Below, piece by piece: positions 1 to 4,925 of a stretch of 5,819 nucleotides of DNA (its first letter is position 1; each line of letters begins with the position of its first letter). Both the position numbers and the translations under genes were made by a program. Source of the DNA: JBBSQE01 sp038258095 (GTDB lineage: Bacteria > Actinomycetota > Thermoleophilia > Solirubrobacterales > 70-9); NCBI GenBank assembly GCA_038258095.1, contig JBBSQE010000180.1, positions 1 to 5,819 of the forward strand. The letters are read 5' to 3'. Under the pieces are notes generated by a model. The model was not told where the DNA came from, did no database searches, and saw nothing but the letters and a program-made list of their open reading frames with translations.

Positions 1-231
1 GTCGCTCTGGTCGATGGGCGCGCGGAACTGCTTGAAGAGGTGAAGGCGTCGCCGGTCGAACTTCGGATCTACCTCGCCGAAGAGCTGGGCTCCCTCATCA
101 GTAACGAGCGTGCAGTCGACGGCATCTATGCGCAGCTTCTCCCGGACTCGGCGAGCCAAGAGCGAGCGGAGACGGTCGTCATTCCGTGTCTCCGCGAGCT
201 TGCAGCCACAGCAAGTGAAGGCGATGGCTGA
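1..231 (+). CDS. Unrecognised protein, C-terminal 76 residues (5' end outside window)
   Basis: This frame is open from the first base of the window to a TGA at 229-231, so the gene begins upstream and only its tail is seen. The visible peptide is acidic and helical (AELLEEVKASPVELRIYLAEELGSL, then a stretch around DSASQERAETVVIPCLREL) with no signal peptide, membrane segment or recognisable catalytic motif. The 'PDSASQER' element followed by a leucine-rich helix vaguely recalls C-terminal helical ends of nucleotidyltransferase-like proteins, but this is a weak impression and no function is assigned. The stop lies 23 bp before the first 153-bp repeat, so the gene is the last of the preceding cassette and reads towards the repeat. 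An internal GTG at 40 is an alternative start for a 63-residue protein, but the frame has no stop before it, and the residues upstream (LVDGRAELLEE) look coding. Confidence 0.6.
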   Translation, partial: VALVDGRAELLEEVKASPVELRIYLAEELGSLISNERAVDGIYAQLLPDSASQERAETVVIPCLRELAATASEGDG

Positions 232-254
232 GGTCTTGCCGCAAAGCCGAACCT

Positions 255-407
255 AACTTTGTCCCGAACTTTGTTCCCGACTCCAGCGAACTCCCTGGAC
301 AGAATCGAACCAGATCGAACTCCCCAAACGAAAACGAACTCGCTGGACGCTTTCCGGCGGAACTCATAATCCGCAGTGCGCAGGTTCGAGTCCTGCCCGG
401 CCCACTA
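255..407 (+). repeat. 153-bp direct repeat, copy 1: putative attachment site ending in tRNA-Met 3' half
   Basis: The repeat opens with tandem 12-mers (AACTTTGTCCCG, then AACTTTGTTCCC). Three degenerate 15-mers related to CGAACTCCCTGGAC start at 287, 316 and 335. From 363 it matches a tRNA: anticodon loop CTCATAA (CAT at 365-367), 5-nt variable loop, a perfect T stem GCAGG/CCTGC (380-384 with 392-396) around TTCGAGT, acceptor strand CCGGCCC (397-403) and discriminator A404, followed by CTA in place of CCA. The bases before the anticodon loop neither pair as an anticodon stem nor resemble a tRNA 5' half, so this is not a functional tRNA gene. By eye it differs from copy 2 at about 10 of the first 119 positions. 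It is read as an integration core (tRNA end) with arm-type recombinase sites. That reading is inference; the repeat itself is seen directly. Confidence 0.9.
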
Positions 408-431
408 TCCACAGATGTCGAAGGTGAGCGA

Positions 432-569
432 CTACTGCGTCAACACGATCTTGCACATGGCCTCGACCTAGCGAGGCTCCGGCGCTGCGTCAAGATCGTC
501 TGCCGAGAAACCGGTTTCGGCGTGGGTGCCATGGATAGGCTTATCCGCGGCCAAGCGCGGTTCGACGAC
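432..569 (-). pseudogene. DUF2442 gene remnant (3' part, internal stop)
   Basis: Read on the minus strand, this stretch aligns with the intact DUF2442 gene of the next cassette. Both end in a TQ-stop placed 24 bp after the repeat (TAG at 432-434 here, 1232-1234 there). Upstream, DLDAAPEP matches DLDMAPEP with the same 13-residue spacing to the end, and VVEP matches VFEP further up. In this copy a TAG at 468-470 interrupts the frame at the residue equivalent to Tyr in EPLYEEA. The N-terminal half of the domain is not recognisable and would run into the hicB start. Flanking bases after the two repeats are also similar (both contain CTACTGCGTCA). It is best read as a decayed homologue at the same position in the cassette. 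Divergence is considerable, so alignment by eye is the limit of this call. Confidence 0.5.
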
Positions 570-595
570 ATGCCTTGGCGGTATCCTGCGGTTCG

Positions 596-829
596 ATGGC
601 GAGCGAATCCCTTCATCTGACGATTGTCTATGAGCAGGACGAGAACGATCTAATCGTTGCTTCCGTTCCGGAGGTGCCCGGTGCACACAGCCAAGGGCAT
701 ACGAAGGAGGAGGCTCGGGAAAACGTGCTCGATGCTCTCCGTGGGCTGCTCGAACTGAGGGCCAGCGGCTACGAACTGACAGGGAATCGCCTGGACAGCG
801 AATCGCTTGAGCTCGTTGTTCCTGCGTGA
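596..829 (+). CDS. hicB: HicB-family antitoxin
   Basis: A 77-residue protein of the HicB family, the antitoxin that binds and neutralises HicA and often represses its own operon. The sequence shows the typical partial RNase H-like core: strands around LHLTIVYEQDEN, then IVASVPEVPGAHSQGHT followed by the helix KEEARENVLDALRGLLELR (roughly residues 23-59), and a hydrophobic end LELVVPA. The length suits the short, single-domain HicB type without a C-terminal DNA-binding domain. The ATG at 596 was chosen because family proteins start a few residues before the first strand; a TTG at 575 in frame would add seven unlikely residues (AVSCGS). No good Shine-Dalgarno is visible. The stop overlaps the GTG start of hicA, so the two are translationally coupled. 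Antitoxin-first order is one of the two orders seen in hicAB loci. Confidence 0.9.
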   Translation: MASESLHLTIVYEQDENDLIVASVPEVPGAHSQGHTKEEARENVLDALRGLLELRASGYELTGNRLDSESLELVVPA

Positions 830-1020
830 AGCGCCGCGACCTCGACCGACATTTGCGAAACGAAGGTGCTCGCCTCCTTCGAGAGGGCGGGAGGCACAGC
901 TACTGGGGATTCGATGGCGAGCGTTCAAGCGCTGTGCCGAGGCATCGAGAGATCGGGTTCGGTCTTGCGCGCAAGATTTGCAAGGACGTCGGGATTCCGC
1001 CGCCGACCGGACCGCGCTAG
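826..1020 (+). CDS. hicA: HicA-family toxin (mRNA interferase)
   Basis: A 64-residue protein with the HicA signature. The family folds like a double-stranded RNA-binding domain and cleaves mRNA using a conserved histidine. Here the GGRHSYW motif places that histidine at about residue 24. The second conserved block AVPRHREIGFGLARKICKDVGI follows at residues 36-57, ending in PPP as is common in actinobacterial members. The N-terminal MKRRDLDRHLRNEGARLLRE helix is also typical. The gene starts with GTG inside the hicB stop (GTGA overlap), ensuring coupled production of toxin and antitoxin. All key residues look intact, so the toxin is probably functional. The next repeat begins 36 bp after the stop. 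In a cassette setting its likely role is to penalise loss of the unit (inference). Confidence 0.9.
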   Translation: MKRRDLDRHLRNEGARLLREGGRHSYWGFDGERSSAVPRHREIGFGLARKICKDVGIPPPTGPR

Positions 1021-1056
1021 CCGACGCATCGAGTGCGGGGCTGGGTCCCCTGCAGA

Positions 1057-1209
1057 AACTTTGTCCCGAACTTTGTCCCCAAGTCCAGCGAACTCCTTGG
1101 ACAGAATCGAACCAGATCGAACTCCTCAGACACAAACGAACTCCCTGGACGCTTTCCGGCGGGACTCATAATCCGTAGGTCGAAGGTTCGAGTCCTTCCC
1201 GGCCCACTA
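1057..1209 (+). repeat. 153-bp direct repeat, copy 2: putative attachment site ending in tRNA-Met 3' half
   Basis: This has the same length and order of parts as copy 1. Tandem 12-mers lie at 1057-1080, degenerate 15-mers start at 1089, 1118 and 1137 (same 29 and 19 bp steps), and the tRNA-Met part runs from the anticodon loop at 1165 (CAT at 1167-1169). The T stem here is GAAGG/CCTTC (1182-1186 with 1194-1198), so the pair that is C-G in copies 1 and 3 is A-T here, changed on both sides. The acceptor strand CCGGCCC, discriminator A1206 and trailing CTA match copy 1. No tRNA 5' half precedes it. Confidence 0.9.
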
Positions 1210-1231
1210 TCTCATTGTCGGAAGCGAGGGG

Positions 1232-1495
1232 CTACTGCGTCACGACGGTGTGGTGCCGGGCTTCTTCGTACAGCGGCTCAGGGGCCATATCGAGATCGCC
1301 GGGCCAGGAGATCGTCCCCGATTCGGGATTGACCTGGACCTTCGCGAAGTTCGCCGGATCGGCGAGGGGCTCAAACACTCCCGGCCACTCCCGCGTCGAA
1401 AAATCGACATCGCCGACGGTTCCGTCGTCGAAGCTCAAGCGAAGTCGGTGATGACCGATGACCTCGACTGCGGTGATGTCATGAAGTTCCTCCAT
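1232..1495 (-). CDS. DUF2442 domain protein (candidate antitoxin)
   Basis: An 87-residue protein with the layout of DUF2442: a short N-terminal strand pair (ITAVEVIGHHRLRLSFDDGTVGDVDF), then a central acidic loop with WPGVFEPLADPANFAKVQV, and the closing motif NPESGTISWPGDLDMAPEPLY. This matches the usual small-protein length of the family. The ATG at 1495 begins MEELHDITAVEV, the natural domain start; codons upstream in frame look non-coding. The gene follows DUF4160 with only 11 bp between, so the pair is one transcript. DUF2442 and DUF4160 genes often sit side by side and have been suspected of forming a toxin-antitoxin system; which partner neutralises the other is not shown by the sequence. 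The stop lies 23 bp from repeat copy 2. A decayed relative sits at the equivalent place after copy 1. Confidence 0.82.
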   Translation of the reverse strand: MEELHDITAVEVIGHHRLRLSFDDGTVGDVDFSTREWPGVFEPLADPANFAKVQVNPESGTISWPGDLDMAPEPLYEEARHHTVVTQ

Positions 1496-1506
1496 CGCGT
1501 AAAAGT

Positions 1507-1770
1507 CTACGGAAGAGGGTCGATGCCCCGCAAGTGCCTTTTCTCGCGGGCTCGGTCCCAGTTCTCGGCCAGCTCGTCTCGATGAAGGCGCGCCCACTCG
1601 TTCACAAGCTTCAGCGCACGCGGCGGCAAGGACCCGGCGATGACGTTGCCGTCGAAGTCGATCGATGCGGCCTGTCCGGCATACCGAGCGTGGAAGTGGG
1701 GTCGGGCGTGGATACCTTCGTCCCAGTACATGAAGACGGCAATCCCATAGAAGGAGCTGAGTCGCGGCAC
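1507..1770 (-). CDS. DUF4160 domain protein (candidate toxin)
   Basis: An 87-residue protein closely matching the DUF4160 pattern. It has an N-terminal PRLSSFYGIAVFMYWDEG, the conserved histidine cluster RPHFHARYAG at about residues 25-34, a strand AASIDFDGNVIAGSLP, and a C-terminal helix RALKLVNEWARLHRDELAENWDRA. The HFHARY histidines are the most conserved part of the family and would suit metal or RNA contact, though activity is not established. The start is a GTG at 1768-1770; no ATG fits, and further in-frame upstream sequence reads back into the repeat. It is the first gene of a two-gene minus-strand operon with DUF2442. The start is 38 bp from repeat copy 3, so its promoter must lie in that gap or inside the repeat itself. 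Confidence 0.85.
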   Translation of the reverse strand: MPRLSSFYGIAVFMYWDEGIHARPHFHARYAGQAASIDFDGNVIAGSLPPRALKLVNEWARLHRDELAENWDRAREKRHLRGIDPLP

Positions 1771-1807
1771 GCTTCGATGATGCGTCTCCGGTCGGACGAC
1801 GTGGACG

Positions 1808-1960
1808 GACTTTGTCCCGAACTTTGTCCCCAACTCCACCGAACTCCCTGGACGGAATCGAACCAGATCGAGCTCCTTGGACGGAAACGATCTCCCTGGA
1901 CGCTTTCCGGCGGAACTCATAATCCGAAGAGCGCAGGTTCGAACCCTGCCCGGCCCATCA
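1808..1960 (+). repeat. 153-bp direct repeat, copy 3: putative attachment site ending in tRNA-Met 3' half
   Basis: The third full-length copy. The tandem 12-mers lie at 1808-1831. The three 15-mers start at 1840, 1869 and 1888 and are clearest here, all reading CGANCTCC(C/T)TGGACG. The tRNA part has anticodon CAT at 1918-1920, variable loop AAGAG-like, T stem GCAGG/CCTGC (1933-1937 with 1945-1949) and T loop TTCGAAC, differing from the TTCGAGT of the other copies. Acceptor strand CCGGCCC and A1957 are followed by TCA instead of CTA. The flank after it (TCAAA, then GCAAACGG) resembles that after the partial copy 4, not that after copies 1 and 2. Confidence 0.88.
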
Positions 1961-2006
1961 AATTCACCCTCGCAAACGGCGAGATTATCGCCGATCATCT
2001 CTCGAG

Positions 2007-2927
2007 TTACGGCCAAGGCTCCTGTACCGAAATGCCCGACTCGGACCGCTGGTCAGTCGCCGCGAGGAATTCGCCGATGAGCCGGTTGGTCCGCCGCGGA
2101 TCGCGGCAGTGCGGCTCGTGTCCACTCCCGGGCATAACGACCAGCTGTGTACCGCTCAGCCGCGCAAGCTGGCGGCCGCGCGCAAGCGGCGTGATCGCGT
2201 CAGCGTCGCCATGGATCACAAGGGCCGGGCACTGCAGGCCGTTCGCGTACTCGCGAGCCAAATCGGGGCCAAGGTCGTTCTCGTCCACACCCGCGGTGGC
2301 AAGCAACACCTCCGGGCTCGTCTGCATTCCCATCTTGAAGAAGTGCTCAATCTCGGGACCCGAGTCCGGCTCGGTGAAGCACTGCGAGAAGAAAAAACGC
2401 AGGAAGTCTGGGAAGTCCGCGAGCCAGTGCGCGCGATTCCACTTCGCCCAGCCGGGGTGCTCGGCCAGCTTGTCGAGGAAGGTCTCGTCCGCTGCGTCTT
2501 GTTCGGGGTGACCGGGCGCCAGCGCGACATCTGGCGCAATGAAGACGGCTGCGCTGACACGCTCGGGATGACGGGCGGCGAGAGTCAACGCCCAGGCGCC
2601 GCCTAGTGATGAACCAAACACTGTCGCCCGCTCGACACCGCATGCGTCAAGCACGGCGACGCCGTCATCGGCGAATGGGACATCGCCATACAGAGCTGGG
2701 TCAGTCGGCCGGTCGGAAGCACCGTTTCCGAGCCCGTCGAACACGATCACCCGGTGGTGCTCCATCAGCCACGGCACCTGGTGGCGCCAGTGGTCGCTAT
2801 GAACGATCGACCAGGTCGGCAAAAGCAGGACGACGTCGTCGCCTTCACCGAACTCCTGCCAGGCGATGCGCTGGCCGGCACGCTCGACGTAACCCGACCG
2901 GACGGGCGTGACGCCGACGATCGTCAT
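2007..2927 (-). CDS. Alpha/beta-fold hydrolase
   Basis: A 306-residue alpha/beta hydrolase with a complete catalytic set: nucleophile elbow FGSSLGG (Ser about 107), acid in HGDADAITP (Asp about 243) and histidine in GSGHEPH (about 270). The region LLLPTWSIVHSDHW (about 34-47) replaces the usual HG oxyanion motif and is characteristic of an actinobacterial subgroup that also has FDGLGNGASDRP and the cap segment GWAKWNRAHWLADF. Members of that subgroup occur alone or fused to cyclase or regulator domains. The substrate cannot be read from sequence. The protein has no signal peptide, so it is probably cytoplasmic. The ATG at 2927 was chosen because it overlaps the TGA of the upstream lumazine-binding-like gene (ATGA), implying translational coupling; a longer start at 2969 would lie inside that gene. 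The stop is 46 bp beyond repeat copy 3. Confidence 0.88.
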   Translation of the reverse strand: MTIVGVTPVRSGYVERAGQRIAWQEFGEGDDVVLLLPTWSIVHSDHWRHQVPWLMEHHRVIVFDGLGNGASDRPTDPALYGDVPFADDGVAVLDACGVERATVFGSSLGGAWALTLAARHPERVSAAVFIAPDVALAPGHPEQDAADETFLDKLAEHPGWAKWNRAHWLADFPDFLRFFFSQCFTEPDSGPEIEHFFKMGMQTSPEVLLATAGVDENDLGPDLAREYANGLQCPALVIHGDADAITPLARGRQLARLSGTQLVVMPGSGHEPHCRDPRRTNRLIGEFLAATDQRSESGISVQEPWP

Positions 2928-3307
2928 TTGCCGGGCCGACGCTGCCAGAGGACGTTGACAAGCAGCCATCGCTCCTCGAACCGAGCAATGTGCAGGTAGT
3001 CCATGAACACCGACGACAGGACCCGCACCGTTGCGATGTCTTCGAACGCATCGAGGAGCGTGACGTCGTAGGGGCGGTCGTGGCGTCGGCCGTAGCCCTC
3101 CGCGGTTGCCGCGATCATGTCGTCGCGCGACATCGAATCGACATGGAAACCCGCATCGTCGTGCTCAAGCTCTCGCTTCGCGAGTTCGACGTGAAGACAA
3201 CTTGCCATTCGCTCCGAATCGCCATCAAGCCAAGATTCGATGTAGTCGGTTGCCGCGGCGAGGATTGCTTCGCGGTCATCTGCGCTGATGTCGGCCTCCG
3301 TGCTCAC
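2924..3307 (-). CDS. NTF2-like / putative lumazine-binding family protein
   Basis: A protein of about 127 residues with the cone-shaped NTF2-like fold pattern of the putative lumazine-binding group. It shows an N-terminal helix DDREAILAAATDYIESWLDGDSERMASCLHVELAKRE, then MSRDDMIAATAEGYG, then the strands YDVTLLDAFEDIATVRVLSSVFMDYLHIARFEERWLLVNVLWQ. The end motif 'W.ivnvlW' is typical. Despite the family name, lumazine binding is not implied; these proteins usually serve as small-molecule binding or enzyme-accessory domains. The GTG at 3307 is preferred because AGGA lies eight bases upstream and the protein then starts MSTEADISADD; a GTG at 3349 would add 14 residues without a ribosome-binding site. 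It overlaps the alpha/beta hydrolase by four bases and forms an operon with it, which suggests the two act on one substrate or pathway (inference). Confidence 0.8.
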   Translation of the reverse strand: MSTEADISADDREAILAAATDYIESWLDGDSERMASCLHVELAKRELEHDDAGFHVDSMSRDDMIAATAEGYGRRHDRPYDVTLLDAFEDIATVRVLSSVFMDYLHIARFEERWLLVNVLWQRRPGK

Positions 3308-3464
3308 CGGACCGATCCTAATCTGCTCCGAGGGGCGGGGTCGGTGCACGTCATCTGGGAGGGGGACATGTGATCAACGGTCCGGTTGACCGCTCTCAAT
3401 CGTAAACGTTAAGACCCTTTCGCTCGGGAGAAGTTCAGCGGTCTGAACAGGCACACCGCTGCAG

Positions 3465-3813
3465 TTGAGTGAGGACGACTTTGCGCTGACCCATGTTCCG
3501 CCACTACGCCTCGCAACCGGGATGCCTGGCTCACGGCCCTGGCAGGAGCGGACGCCCCTCCGCGAGGCCGCCGAACTCGTCGTCATCGGAGCCACGCTGA
3601 GCACGTTCGCTGTGCTTTTCTCGCTTGCAATAGGTGATCAATTCAACGGCGGCGCTCCGTCGAGACCCGGCGACGTACCTGCTCGACAATCCGTTTGACG
3701 CTGCAAAGGCGCTGGCCCTAGCGCTCGCGATGAGTTACGCCTGTCAGCCACTGGCCTGGACCCCGCCCTCGACGGGTACAAGCCAGGCGATTGCACCAAG
3801 TACCCAACCCTGA
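3465..3813 (+). pseudogene. Frameshifted remnant of a DUF6338-like membrane protein
   Basis: Two reading frames join into one plausible protein. The first (from a TTG at 3465) gives RPWQERTPLREAAELVVIGATLSTFAVLFSLAIGD, a charged segment followed by a membrane helix. The second, shifted by one base somewhere in 3634-3690, gives RRDPATYLLDNPFDAAKALALALAMSYA, a linker of the type RDPxxYLxxNP followed by another membrane helix. That order (charged RER-like loop, helix, RDP-Y-x-x-NP linker, helix) resembles DUF6338 proteins as remembered, which are small predicted membrane proteins. The usual N-terminal membrane helix is missing and the second frame ends at a TGA at 3811-3813 soon after the helix. 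The family assignment is tentative; the frameshift reading is the stronger part. A possible weak promoter (TTGACC at 3386, TTAAGA at 3409, 17-bp spacer) lies upstream. Confidence 0.45.
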
Positions 3814-4113
3814 GCGTCTGCAAGAAGTACCCGGCGCTTAGGTAGGAACAGGGACGACCCGGACGGGGTTCAGCACGCGCTGCTGCACATCGTCGGCGCG
3901 CCCCCAACGACCGGCGCGCGCCATCGGTCTCAACTCAGATAGCCGCTTTTCGTCCAAAGCAGGGACTCTCGAAGTCAACGCCGCGAGGGTCTGGCCCGGG
4001 GGTATCTTCCGAGAGCGGCTAATGTTCTGGGGAAGGAACATCAGAGGTTCGCTCAGGCGAGGGCAGACACAGCGGCTGGCCCGAGGAAACTGCGTATCGG
4101 ATTGGGGGAGAGC
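3814..4113. other. Gene-free stretch before the lipoprotein gene
   Basis: No convincing gene is seen. Two short peptides could be decayed coding sequence: one ending YKPGDCTKYPTLSVCKKYP just before 3840, and one DPDGVQHALLHIVGAPP near 3860. Neither has a start or a recognisable family. A 6-bp inverted repeat ATGTTC/GAACAT with an 8-nt loop lies at 4022-4041, about 70 bp before the lipoprotein start, where it could act as an operator; no regulator is visible nearby. Confidence 0.4.
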
Positions 4114-4617
4114 TTGAGACCCACCTCGGGAATGGTCGGACTCGTCGTGATAGCTGCCATCGCGTTGTCGGCGTGCGGTAGTGATGACGAGGCCGCCGCG
4201 CCGGTCAACACCGCCACAGTCGCGAAGCGGGCGTTCGTTAAAGACGCGGACTCCGCTTGTAAAGAGGCCACAGCCTCTTTTGGGAGCTTGAGCGGGCAGA
4301 TCAACGACGCCCTGACGTTCGGAGACTCCGATACAGCCGCCGACGCGGCCGACGAACTGTCATCCAGGACCTCCGCTTTGGCTGGGGATATCAGGGAACT
4401 GCCCCAGCCCGATGTGGACGCCGAGGTTGCCACCGCCTTCGTTGAGGCCCTCGACGAGCGGGCCGAGATCATGGGCTCGCTCGCCGATGCGATCCGCTCG
4501 TCGGATCAAGCCGAGACCGATCGGCTCGCAGAGGAGTCTGCGAGTGCCACTGACGGGATCGGGAGCACCGATTCCGCTGCGATCGCAGTTCGGTTTGGAT
4601 TCGAGATCTGCAGGTAG
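4114..4617 (+). CDS. Putative secreted lipoprotein, unknown function
   Basis: A protein of about 167 residues with a clear lipoprotein signal: a basic N-terminus, the hydrophobic run MVGLVVIAAIALSAC and a lipobox LSAC with the lipidated cysteine at about residue 21. A short acidic spacer GSDDEAAAP follows. The mature part is helical and acidic, with AFVKDADSACKEATASF near its start and FGFEICR at the very end. The two cysteines could form a disulphide outside the membrane. This pattern (Cys near the first helix and Cys at the C-terminus) is common in small actinobacterial lipoproteins of unknown role. The start is uncertain: TTG at 4114 sits just after GGGGGAG, TTG at 4102 gives four more residues, and ATG at 4132 would remove the arginine of the signal peptide. 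The long antisense frame here is a shadow. No operon partner is apparent. Confidence 0.75.
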   Translation: MRPTSGMVGLVVIAAIALSACGSDDEAAAPVNTATVAKRAFVKDADSACKEATASFGSLSGQINDALTFGDSDTAADAADELSSRTSALAGDIRELPQPDVDAEVATAFVEALDERAEIMGSLADAIRSSDQAETDRLAEESASATDGIGSTDSAAIAVRFGFEICR

Positions 4618-4925
4618 ATGTTTGACTTGAGCCCACCGCGGTCCTCGCACCGGTCCTACTTGCTAGTTGGCTGTGGAGCTCAACACAAGGCGACGGGGGG
4701 CCGAAAGCGGGGGGAAATCCGATAGTTCAGATCCGCTCTGCTCTTCTGTTCACCGAAAGCGGCAGGCCAGCAGAGGCTAAAACCGGGACCGCATACGACT
4801 GCGTGGATGAGGTCGTCCAGCTTCGTTCGATCCGAGCGAAACCCTTTGGCCCAAGCAGCCGCTTTCCATGCAAAGCGGATGCGCTTTGGGCTACCGCTTT
4901 CCACGCAAAGCGACTCTCTCGCCGC
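4618..4925. other. Intergenic stretch with twin hairpin repeats, otherwise nothing recognised
   Basis: About 300 bases without a supported gene. Short frames exist on both strands, but none has a ribosome-binding site or recognisable family pattern. The only structure noticed is the pair of near-identical hairpin-forming repeats at 4859-4912, next to the end of the HNH remnant on the minus strand. Confidence 0.5.
4859..4912. repeat. Two 19-bp hairpin-forming direct repeats
   Basis: CCGCTTTCCATGCAAAGCG (4859-4877) and CCGCTTTCCACGCAAAGCG (4894-4912) differ at one base and start 35 bp apart. Each can fold on itself (CGCTTT with AAAGCG around a 6-nt loop). The single difference is in the loop, so the stems are identical. 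A third CGCTTT lies between them at 4882. They sit 14 bp past the stop of the minus-strand HNH remnant and could be its terminator, although there is no T-run. Confidence 0.6.

Larger units (their letters stand above)
408..1209. mobile_element. Putative cassette 1: HicBA pair plus downstream 153-bp repeat
   Basis: This is the segment from the end of repeat copy 1 to the end of copy 2, about 800 bp. It holds a complete hicB-hicA pair and an antisense DUF2442 remnant and nothing else. Being bounded on both sides by the same tRNA-Met core, it has the geometry of a unit that could be excised as a circle by recombination between the two direct repeats. No recombinase is encoded inside it, so any mobility would have to be supplied in trans. 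Boundaries follow the tRNA 3' ends; the true crossover point probably lies in or near the anticodon loop and would shift both edges left by the same amount. Confidence 0.45.
1210..1960. mobile_element. Putative cassette 2: DUF4160-DUF2442 pair plus downstream 153-bp repeat
   Basis: The segment between the ends of repeat copies 2 and 3 is about 750 bp. It is almost filled by two small minus-strand genes, so coding density is high and there is room for little besides a promoter between the DUF4160 start and copy 3. Gene orientation is opposite to cassette 1, so any promoter must travel with the cassette or lie in the adjoining repeat. Excisability is inferred from the direct repeats only. Confidence 0.45.

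Noticed and set aside
363..407. Complete tRNA-Met gene
   Set aside because: Only the part from the anticodon loop to the discriminator exists. The anticodon stem does not pair and the D arm and acceptor 5' strand are absent in every copy.
179..412. Minus-strand frame across repeat copy 1 with GPGRTRTCALRIMSSAG, similar to a frame across copy 3
   Set aside because: This is the reverse reading of the tRNA-Met 3' end, a common source of false proteins. The similarity between copies is explained by the DNA repeat and there is no start signal.
807..1178. 123- and 101-residue plus-strand frames overlapping hicB-hicA
   Set aside because: They are out of frame with the recognised HicB and HicA proteins and run on into the repeat.
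1033..1332. Plus-strand frames through the repeats giving NFVPNFVP and IIRRSKVRVLPGP
   Set aside because: This is also the tRNA and 12-mer repeat read as protein. Different copies are open in different frames, so no coding constraint is evident.
255..1960. Classic integron with attC sites
   Set aside because: No attC-type paired simple sites with GTTRRRY cores were seen, cassette genes point both ways, and the boundaries are tRNA-derived. No IntI is present in the window.
255..1960. CRISPR array
   Set aside because: Repeats are 153 bp with inserts of 600-650 bp that contain genes, far from CRISPR dimensions.
1534..2511. 325-residue plus-strand frame
   Set aside because: It runs antisense across DUF4160, the repeat and the hydrolase and has no family pattern; the minus-strand genes explain the region.
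2109..3373. Several plus-strand frames opposite the hydrolase and NTF2-like genes
   Set aside because: They are shadows of the well-supported minus-strand operon, as expected in high-GC DNA.
3386..3414. Possible promoter TTGACC-17-TTAAGA
   Set aside because: A weak match in GC-rich DNA, upstream of a broken gene. Mentioned in the pseudogene entry but not called as a feature.
4053..4472. 139-residue minus-strand frame opposite the lipoprotein
   Set aside because: Low-complexity Ser/Ala composition is typical of an antisense shadow. The plus strand has a clear signal peptide and lipobox.
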